In this document: positions 58,159 through 64,000 of the stretch, piece after piece
Layout of the letters: every line of letters starts with the position of its first letter
Numbering within the stretch: position 1 is the stretch's first letter
Origin: Deltaproteobacteria bacterium
GTDB taxonomy: Bacteria > Desulfobacterota > BSN033 > UBA1163
Length of the DNA stretch: 64,000 nt
Direction of reading: 5' to 3'
Assembly: GCA_016875195.1 (NCBI GenBank)
Contig: VGRY01000009.1
Location: 1 to 64,000, forward strand
Translations under genes and position numbers: made by a program
The notes under the pieces: generated by a model
What the model was told of the DNA's origin: nothing
Seen by the model: the letters and a program-made list of their open reading frames with translations, nothing else
Database searches by the model: none

Positions 58159-59385
58159 TTAGAACACCAGGATATTTACGAAGTCAGACCGGACCTCTTT
58201 AATATATTTTTCTTCCTTGCCCCCTTCAAAGAAGAGTGTGAAATTCATCTGCCCTGAATCTGTTATTCCGAGCAGGGGGAGCTTCCCGAGATGGCGGTTT
58301 CCTAATTTCATCTCTTGCTTGCCCGCCATCCATGGATCCTTGGGCAAAAGAAAAACCGGTGAAGGCGCAGGATCAATGTTATTAGAAATAAGTTTCAACC
58401 CTTTCCTCTTATCGCCAGATTCAAAGAGAAGAAACCAGCTCCCTTTTTCAGAAAGAGGTTCTATGGAAATGAGATTTGAGATGGAATAGGGTGAAAGGGA
58501 TTCTACCCTTTTTTGATCGAGATGGGGTTCCCTTATGGCATAAAGCGCTTTTCCAGAAGCGGAAAGGTTTCCATCGTTTTCAACGATATAGAAGTTCGTC
58601 TGCATCGAGGCCCCAATCTCTCCAACTTTTCCCAAAATCTCCTGGACGATCGCAAAAGGTCCACGGTCACCTAATTTGGTAAACAGGATATCCCCACAAA
58701 ATCCTTCCGGGCAACTATATTCTGAGACCTTTCCCTGCCTTGGGCTATAGAATCGAATCGTCCACTTTATGGTTTCACAGCACCCTGTTCTCTCTGGAGA
58801 GACAAACAGGTCGGACCTGGAAGCTGAAACATGGGTTGGAAGGCTGTCATAAGTTGCAACTCTGTTTCCCTGCTCGGTGTAGACTTCCGTGAGATACAGG
58901 TTTTCCTTATCCTGATGCAGATAATAGGGATAAACCACGAGAACCCATTTTCCGTCTGGAGTTGAAAGAAGATACGGTGGAACCGGGCTTGCCCCCTGAG
59001 GAAAAGAAGGCGTATTCAGCAGAATGGTTCTGCCTGTTTTTTTAAAAATAAGACGGCCATTCTTAATTTCGGCAAGAGAACGGTTATCCTTGTTGATGGG
59101 TTTGAGAAAAGGGTAGGGTGGATGGGAACCTTTTTGATCAAGATAGCTCTTATAGGATTGTGTTTTTATGGGCTGAACCTTCTTTTCTCTCTGGTTTCTC
59201 TGGGATATTGGTTGAAGGGACTGAGTCTCCTTTAAATTCGAACTGGTCCAGAGGAAATCCTTTTCTACTAACTCGAATGCCTCAGCCCTAAGATGCTGAG
59301 GAAATAGCATGGTGAAGAAAAAGAAGAGAAGGAAAAAGGCCATTTGGCTAATTCTCAAAAAATTCTTCTGTTTTTTTCTTCTCAT
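58159..59385 (-). CDS. Exported hypothetical protein
   Basis: About 408 residues from Met at 59385; the frame is open to 59427. It has a basic start (MRRKKQKNFLRISQ), a strong hydrophobic core and LRAEA as a likely cleavage site. The rest is beta-rich with pieces such as YLLSTPDGKWVLVVYPYYL, which recall propeller-like repeats. A Cys cluster is present (RTGCCETIKW, YSCPEGFCGDILF). I know no family. It overlaps the aldo/keto reductase gene and directly abuts the URO-D-type gene, so it belongs to the cluster. A role in sensing or binding outside the cytoplasm is possible. Confidence 0.65.
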   Translation of the reverse strand: MRRKKQKNFLRISQMAFFLLFFFFTMLFPQHLRAEAFELVEKDFLWTSSNLKETQSLQPISQRNQREKKVQPIKTQSYKSYLDQKGSHPPYPFLKPINKDNRSLAEIKNGRLIFKKTGRTILLNTPSFPQGASPVPPYLLSTPDGKWVLVVYPYYLHQDKENLYLTEVYTEQGNRVATYDSLPTHVSASRSDLFVSPERTGCCETIKWTIRFYSPRQGKVSEYSCPEGFCGDILFTKLGDRGPFAIVQEILGKVGEIGASMQTNFYIVENDGNLSASGKALYAIREPHLDQKRVESLSPYSISNLISIEPLSEKGSWFLLFESGDKRKGLKLISNNIDPAPSPVFLLPKDPWMAGKQEMKLGNRHLGKLPLLGITDSGQMNFTLFFEGGKEEKYIKEVRSDFVNILVF

Positions 59386-60304
59386 AGGCTTTGTAAATGG
59401 AAGAGGTTTTAATCTTTTCAATGACATCTTTTTCTTCGTCAGTCAATTTCAGGTCCTTTAAAACTTCGAGATTCTTCTTTAGGTGAGATGGGTTATTCGT
59501 TCCCACAACCACAGTGGTTACCTCCTCAAAGGAGAGGTTCCATTTTAAAGCGATATTGGCCAACCGAGTCCGGTCCGTGAGGCCAACTTCTTCACCCATC
59601 TTGAAGAGTTCCCCCTTCATGAAAGCCTCTCTGGAAATGATGGCAAGCCCTCGCTCTTTTGCCCTTGAAAGAACCGTCCATTTACCTCCATCGTCAGCAA
59701 AATTGAAGTTGATATAGACGGTATGAAAACATCCTGCTTCAATCTGCTTAAGGTAAGTATATTCTCCTGAAAAGGTGTCGGCAGAGGCAAAACGGATTAA
59801 CCCCTCTTTTTTCAACCTGCCGATATTATCTTTGATCTTATCGAGGTATTCAGGGTCATGGTCCAAAGCTGATTTCATAAAGGCAATATTTAAAAATTCG
59901 AGGCAATCTCTTTGAAGTAGTTTCAATCCCCTCTGAACCTCAGCCTTAAGCAATGCATAATTGGCCATTTTCGCATTATAGGGGTCATAGGTATAGACCA
60001 TTCCCTCCGGGCGGGTCTGGATATAAATTTCATAAGGAGGAGGAAATTCCTTCAGATTTCGGCCCAGGGCCTCCTTCTCCGAATCCTGAGTCACATCAAA
60101 AAAATTGATTCCATTCTGGTAGGCAAGGCTTAAAACTTCTGTTCTCCTTCCTCGTCCAAAACCTTCAAAGATGTACCCCGGTCTAACTGCCAATTCGAAA
60201 TTCTCATTAAACCCCCTCGATTTTCCATCCGGCAGATATTCATGACCGCCCATGGAGAGGATTGAGATCTTCACTCCTGTATGTCCAATTTCTTTATAGA
60301 TCAT
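59348..60304 (-). CDS. Aldo/keto reductase-family protein
   Basis: A 318-residue TIM-barrel oxidoreductase. It begins MIYKEIGHTGVKISILSMGG and ends its barrel with VTTVVVGTNNPSHLKKNLEV. The catalytic Asp is in NGINFFDVTQDSEKEALG, but the Tyr that normally follows four to five residues later is absent (Gln-Asp-Ser instead), so activity may differ. It lies 15 bases downstream of the MalG-type permease gene. The substrate is probably the sugar-like compound imported by this ABC system. Confidence 0.85.
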   Translation of the reverse strand: MIYKEIGHTGVKISILSMGGHEYLPDGKSRGFNENFELAVRPGYIFEGFGRGRRTEVLSLAYQNGINFFDVTQDSEKEALGRNLKEFPPPYEIYIQTRPEGMVYTYDPYNAKMANYALLKAEVQRGLKLLQRDCLEFLNIAFMKSALDHDPEYLDKIKDNIGRLKKEGLIRFASADTFSGEYTYLKQIEAGCFHTVYINFNFADDGGKWTVLSRAKERGLAIISREAFMKGELFKMGEEVGLTDRTRLANIALKWNLSFEEVTTVVVGTNNPSHLKKNLEVLKDLKLTDEEKDVIEKIKTSSIYKAYEKKKTEEFFEN

Positions 60305-60319
60305 ATCTTCTCTCTGAAA

Positions 60320-61153
60320 TCATCCTTTGACAGCGCTCTCCGTAAACCCTTTGATTAAGAAGTTTTGGAGCAAGAGATATAGCACAGCAGGAACCATGGT
60401 CGCAATCATCGTGGCTGCCATGATCGTTGACCATTCTGTCCGAAATTCACCGACAAGTTGTGTGATCCCGAGCGTTAGGGTCTGTTTGGCCTTGGCATTG
60501 ATTAAACAGAGGGCCCAGAGGAGATCGCCCCATGATAAAAGAAAGGCAAAGATGATGGTTGCCACCAAGCCCGGGAGAATTCCGGGAAGAACCACCATCA
60601 GAAAGGTCCTTGTTCTCGACGCTCCATCTACCATAGCCGCCTGGTCAATCTCCACGGGGACAGTGTCCATATATCCCTTGAGCATCCAGATGCTGAAAGG
60701 CAGGGTGATTGTGATCTGGGAAAGGATCAAACCAAGAAGGGTATTATAAAGTCCGACAAGGCTGAGCATTTTAAAATAGGGTCCTACGAGCAGGACGCCT
60801 GGAATCATCTGGGATGCCAGGAAGAGGGTCATGGTCAGGGTCTTTCCTTTGAACCGGAATCTGGAGAAACCATAAGCGGCAAAGGCCCCTACCAGAGACG
60901 AAAAAGTTGCTGTGGTCATAGAGACGATGAGGCTGTTGATGAAGTAATAGACGAACTTTTCCTGGAACCAGATCTTTGAATAGGCTCCCAGAGTCCAAAC
61001 TTGTGGGAAAAGCGTGGCAGGGTAACTTGACACCTCCCCTTCGGTTTTAAACGAAGAGCTGAGCATCCAGTAGAAGGGTAGGAGATTGAACAGCCCCATG
61101 ACGACCAGAGCCAGGTAAATAAAGATCCAGAATGTCTTTTGCCTCTTTAACAT
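60320..61153 (-). CDS. Carbohydrate ABC transporter permease (MalG type)
   Basis: A 277-residue permease with six helices. The EAA loop is VEIDQAAMVDGASRTRTFLM near residue 190, and it ends in the typical tail QNFLIKGFTESAVKG. It starts two bases after the MalF-type gene stop. This copy is intact, unlike the MalG gene at 16.8-17.6 kb. No ATPase gene is visible in the cluster up to the window edge. Confidence 0.92.
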   Translation of the reverse strand: MLKRQKTFWIFIYLALVVMGLFNLLPFYWMLSSSFKTEGEVSSYPATLFPQVWTLGAYSKIWFQEKFVYYFINSLIVSMTTATFSSLVGAFAAYGFSRFRFKGKTLTMTLFLASQMIPGVLLVGPYFKMLSLVGLYNTLLGLILSQITITLPFSIWMLKGYMDTVPVEIDQAAMVDGASRTRTFLMVVLPGILPGLVATIIFAFLLSWGDLLWALCLINAKAKQTLTLGITQLVGEFRTEWSTIMAATMIATMVPAVLYLLLQNFLIKGFTESAVKG

Positions 61154-61155
61154 AA

Positions 61156-62019
61156 TCAGATTTCCCGCCTCATGGTCATCCGAAGATAAGGGATGCTGAT
61201 GATCAGCATGAACACAGCCAGAACGACGGCGATGGAGGCTGCATAGGGTGTATTAAAAAATTGGAAATAGTGCTTGTAGGTTAAGAGGGAAAGGACCTGG
61301 CTTGAATAGCCTGGGCCTCCTCCTGTCATGCTGTAAACCATTCCAAAGAGGCGGCACTCCCAGATCGTATCCAGGATGACAGCAATGACCACCATATACT
61401 TCAGGTTGGGGAGTGTGATGTAAAAGAAATTCTGGATCGTGGATGCTCCGTCGATTGCCCCTGCTTCATATTGTTGACGTGGAATGGCCTGGAGGCCGGC
61501 CAGGAGAATGAGCATGACAAAGGGATAACCTCTCCAGACCTCGGCAAAAATGAAACATAGAAAGGAGAGCAGAGGGGTCCCAAGAAAATCGATCGGCTCT
61601 GTTAGAAACTTGCCCCGGATCAGAACCGCATTGACAAAGCCTGGCAACGTATCGAAGATAAATTTCCAGATGAGTCCGCCGATGACATCGGGCATGGTCC
61701 AGGGAAGGATGGCAATGACCCGGAAGAGGTGTCTCCGTTTGATCTCCTGGTTGAGCAGAAGGGCTACTCCCATGCCAATCAACAGATGAAAAGAGACGGT
61801 CACCGAAACAAAGATCATGGTATTGAGAAGTGTTCCGAGGAATTCCTTGTCCTTCATTAGATTGACATAACTCGAAACCGTAAAGGAGGGTTTGCTCACC
61901 CACATGAGATTAAAACTCTGGAGAATAGCTGCCAGAGCAGGAAATCCGAGGATGCCTACCAGAAGCAGGAAAGCCGGAAGGATAAAGATATAACCTTTGT
62001 ATCGGTCGTGAATCTTCAT
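61156..62019 (-). CDS. Sugar-type ABC transporter permease (MalF type)
   Basis: A 287-residue permease with six helices. It begins KIHDRYKGYIFILPAFLLLV and has the EAA loop QQYEAGAIDGASTIQNFFYI near residue 195. It is separated from the binding-protein gene by a 48-base gap with a strong hairpin. Together with the MalG-type protein it forms the membrane channel of the importer. Confidence 0.92.
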   Translation of the reverse strand: MKIHDRYKGYIFILPAFLLLVGILGFPALAAILQSFNLMWVSKPSFTVSSYVNLMKDKEFLGTLLNTMIFVSVTVSFHLLIGMGVALLLNQEIKRRHLFRVIAILPWTMPDVIGGLIWKFIFDTLPGFVNAVLIRGKFLTEPIDFLGTPLLSFLCFIFAEVWRGYPFVMLILLAGLQAIPRQQYEAGAIDGASTIQNFFYITLPNLKYMVVIAVILDTIWECRLFGMVYSMTGGGPGYSSQVLSLLTYKHYFQFFNTPYAASIAVVLAVFMLIISIPYLRMTMRREI

Positions 62020-62030
62020 CTGTTTTAAAT

Positions 62031-62061
62031 TTCCCCCTCTCCCGTTAATGGAGAGGGGGAA
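62031..62061 (-). promoter_or_regulatory. Strong intercistronic hairpin between binding-protein and permease genes
   Basis: TTCCCCCTCTCC (62031-62042) and GGAGAGGGGGAA (62050-62061) form a perfect 12-pair stem with a seven-base loop. It would protect the binding-protein message and reduce read-through to the permeases. It may derive from the common C-rich/G-rich repeat. Confidence 0.6.
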
Positions 62062-62067
62062 GTCTAA

Positions 62068-63372
62068 TTACTTGCGGGCCAGGATGGCATTGATCTGTTC
62101 GTGCGCATCTTTTAAAGCCTGATCAGGTGTCTTCTGTTTGGCAATGGCTGCCTGCAGATTCACGCGGAATGCCTCGAGGCACTCCGGCCATTGCGGGATC
62201 AGAGGCAGGAAATCAGCATATTCGATCTCCTTTTTAACAACCGATGCATATTTGCTTTGCAGGATGGGGCCATAAGTATCATTTACACTTTTTCTGCATG
62301 AAAGCATGTTGTTGTCAACGAACCACTTCTCCATCTGCTTCTTATCGGTAAGGAACTTGATTAACTTCCAGGCCGCTTCAGGATGTTTGGTATTGGGATT
62401 CATGAAGATCGATTTTTGATAAAGGGTAGAATGGATCTTTGATTTCGTTCCTTCTTTTTGTGGGATGGGGAACATCTCAAGGACTTCCCATCCACGGAGA
62501 TCAGGATTAAAGCCACTGACCTCAGTGATCGACCACATCGTTCCAATCTTCATGGCAGTCCTTTTGAAGGCGAGGTGCCTGCGTGCCTCATTGCAATCAA
62601 CCTGCGCCACACCGGGGGGCATGACTTTGTCCTTCAGAATCAGGTCAACCACATAGTTAAAAGCCTCTTTTGCTTCAGGGGTATTCAATGCCGATTGTTT
62701 CCAATCTGGAGTTAAGAAGTCACCTCCGAAGCCTCTTAAGACGACCGAGAACCTGAGATCAAAGCATGCTTTGGCAAGGACAAAAGCAACCCCCCATTGA
62801 TCCACCGGTCCTCCGGGCTTCGTGGCTTTGGTCAGCTTTTTGCAAACGTCCCTGAACTCCTTCCAGTTTTTGGGAGTGCTCTTGATTCCTGCTTCTTTAA
62901 AAAGCTGGGAATTGTAGACCATGACCATGGCAACCGTATTCTTAGGAACGCCGAAAACTTTGTTGTCCTCTGTGACAGGCATCAGGGTCCTCGGGTAGAA
63001 GTCGGATAGCCACTGCTGGCCTCCTTCCTTCTCAATAAAAGGCGTTAAGTCTTTCACCCAGCCCTCTTTGATGTACTGCTTCACAGGGTTGACATCGAGG
63101 GCGAAAACATCCGGCCCTGAACCTGCCCGAATCGCTGTGGTAAACTTAACATCTCTCTGGGCAAGCGCGACTGGCTCTGGCTCGACTTTAATTCCCGGGT
63201 TCAATCTTTCAAATTCGGCAATGGCTTCTCTGAGAGAGCGTCCCCAGATATCCTGGGCAAGTTGCCAGTCTGAATAGGAGATCTTCACCTCCTGAGCCCT
63301 TCCCACGGTTCCCATCAGACTGAGACACAAAACCATGAGGATCAAACATACCCAATAAATTCTCTTAACCAT
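62068..63372 (-). CDS. Extracellular solute-binding protein family 1 (sugar ABC importer)
   Basis: A 434-residue periplasmic receptor. The signal peptide ends near GTVGRAQEV. The mature part has AIAEFERLNPGIKVEPEPVA and FTTAIRAGSGPDVFALDVNP, and later NTKHPEAAWKLIKFLTDKKQ, as in MalE-like receptors. GGAGG precedes the ATG at 63372; the longer frame to 63423 lacks a site. It heads the operon binding protein-MalF-MalG-AKR-exported protein-URO-D-DapA-HpcH. Confidence 0.92.
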   Translation of the reverse strand: MVKRIYWVCLILMVLCLSLMGTVGRAQEVKISYSDWQLAQDIWGRSLREAIAEFERLNPGIKVEPEPVALAQRDVKFTTAIRAGSGPDVFALDVNPVKQYIKEGWVKDLTPFIEKEGGQQWLSDFYPRTLMPVTEDNKVFGVPKNTVAMVMVYNSQLFKEAGIKSTPKNWKEFRDVCKKLTKATKPGGPVDQWGVAFVLAKACFDLRFSVVLRGFGGDFLTPDWKQSALNTPEAKEAFNYVVDLILKDKVMPPGVAQVDCNEARRHLAFKRTAMKIGTMWSITEVSGFNPDLRGWEVLEMFPIPQKEGTKSKIHSTLYQKSIFMNPNTKHPEAAWKLIKFLTDKKQMEKWFVDNNMLSCRKSVNDTYGPILQSKYASVVKKEIEYADFLPLIPQWPECLEAFRVNLQAAIAKQKTPDQALKDAHEQINAILARK

Positions 63373-63472
63373 TTTAAGTCCTCCTTTCATTTTATTAAGC
63401 AAATTTGTTCCCCTCCATCTCATCTCAAATAGAGGGTTCCTTTCCCAAATACATCTTCGATATGAGGAAACC

Positions 63473-64000
63473 TCACCTCCTTTCAGCTGTAATCCCTGCG
63501 GTGGAATTTCTGATGATCAGACGTGAAGGGATCACCACCTTTTTGGAATTCCTCCTCTTATGGTTGATTTTTTGAAGTAGCATCTCTCCTGCTGTTTTTC
63601 CCAAGAGATAGGGTGACTGCTCGATGGTCGTCAGAGAAGGATTGATCAGAGAATACCATTCCATATCATCAAAGCTGATGAGAGAAAGATCCTCCGGGAT
63701 CCGGACTCCCAGTTCTGTTAACGCATTAAGAGCTCCAATGGTCATCTGATTGTTGACCACAAAGAGGGCGGTGAAAAGATGCTTCTCCTGGAATAATTTT
63801 TTTGTGAGAGAATATCCGCTCTCTTTTTTAAAATCGCCCAATTTAATCCAATGCTCTTCGATGGGAATCTGATGGTCTGCCAGCGCCTTTTTATAGCCCT
63901 CCAGTCTCTCAGCGCCTGAACTCAGGCCGAGCGGCCCGGAGATGATTCCTACCCTCCGGTGTCCCAATTGAATAAAATGTTCGATGGCTTGATAAGCGCC
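63473..64000 (-). CDS. LacI-family transcriptional regulator, C-terminal part, cut by window edge
   Basis: The frame enters from the right edge and covers 175 residues plus stop. It is the effector-binding domain of a LacI/GalR regulator: HFIQLGHRRVGIISGP, FVVNNQMTIGALNALTELGV and RIPEDLSLISFDDMEWYSLI, then PSLTTIEQSPYLLGKTAGEM. The DNA-binding domain lies outside the window. It is 100 bases upstream of the binding-protein gene on the same strand and likely controls the cluster. Confidence 0.9.
   Translation of the reverse strand, partial: GAYQAIEHFIQLGHRRVGIISGPLGLSSGAERLEGYKKALADHQIPIEEHWIKLGDFKKESGYSLTKKLFQEKHLFTALFVVNNQMTIGALNALTELGVRIPEDLSLISFDDMEWYSLINPSLTTIEQSPYLLGKTAGEMLLQKINHKRRNSKKVVIPSRLIIRNSTAGITAERR

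Noticed and set aside
1-64000. tRNA, rRNA, replication origin, phage or transposase genes
   Set aside because: Looked for by eye on both strands; no cloverleaf, rRNA core sequence, DnaA-box cluster or transposase motif was recognised. Weak or divergent cases could be missed without a profile search.

Overview
The window looks like a chromosome segment of an anaerobic, heterotrophic bacterium, most likely Desulfobacterota or a related lineage. This is inferred from content: TRAP, TAXI and tricarboxylate transporters, a ferredoxin-linked 2-oxoacid oxidoreductase, a tungsten-type aldehyde oxidoreductase, an oxygen-sensitive 4-hydroxybutyryl-CoA dehydratase homologue, strong AGGAGG ribosome sites, and many short intergenic repeats. 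No rRNA, tRNA, CRISPR array, phage or intact insertion sequence was recognised.

Layout. 1-10 kb (minus strand): a tripartite tricarboxylate transporter (tctC-tctB-tctA) with a cupin and a zinc alcohol dehydrogenase cut by the left edge; a ribose-type ABC importer with an isochorismatase-family hydrolase nested in the operon and an ABM-domain protein; a permease remnant; an IclR regulator. 10-13.4 kb (plus): RraA-like aldolase, DUF2284 protein, 2-hydroxyacid dehydrogenase and VOC protein. 13.5-15.7 kb: small accessory genes including a BrnT toxin module. 15.7-21.9 kb (minus): a flavin oxidoreductase, a sugar-type ABC importer and an SDR dehydrogenase, with a broken permease tail and a second permease remnant. 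22-35.8 kb (plus): GntR regulator, DctPQM TRAP transporter, an Asp/Glu-racemase-family enzyme, a 2-hydroxyacid dehydrogenase, a four-subunit 2-oxoacid:ferredoxin oxidoreductase, the dehydratase homologue, a ThiS/MoaD-like scrap, an aldehyde:ferredoxin oxidoreductase and an LDH2-type dehydrogenase. 35.8-46.5 kb: an accessory region with small proteins, an M23-like peptidase, a methyltransferase, two toxin-antitoxin modules (one with a dead toxin), and a giant secreted protein of three RCC1-like propellers plus thrombospondin type 3 repeats. This giant gene lies between direct copies of a 245-bp repeat. 46.5-55 kb: aldo/keto reductase, DapA-family aldolase, fused TRAP permease with TAXI receptor, a decayed UbiD decarboxylase, a 3-hydroxyisobutyrate dehydrogenase relative and small DUF genes. 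55-64 kb (minus): a LacI-regulated catabolic cluster with a sugar-type ABC importer, aldo/keto reductase, secreted protein, URO-D-family protein, DapA and HpcH aldolases.

How it works together. Six complete uptake systems each sit beside aldolases, dehydrogenases or isomerases for small hydroxy- and oxo-acids. The 22-36 kb block can be read as a route: import an organic acid, isomerise or dehydrogenate it, convert the 2-oxoacid to an acyl-CoA with reduced ferredoxin, dehydrate a hydroxyacyl-CoA by radical chemistry, and balance electrons through the aldehyde oxidoreductase. The substrates are not known from sequence.

Signs of decay and mobility are frequent: five pseudogenes or gene remnants, one likely homopolymer frameshift, and at least six families of short palindromic or dispersed repeats. 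One repeat supplies the stop codon of a gene and another replaces the start of a gene.
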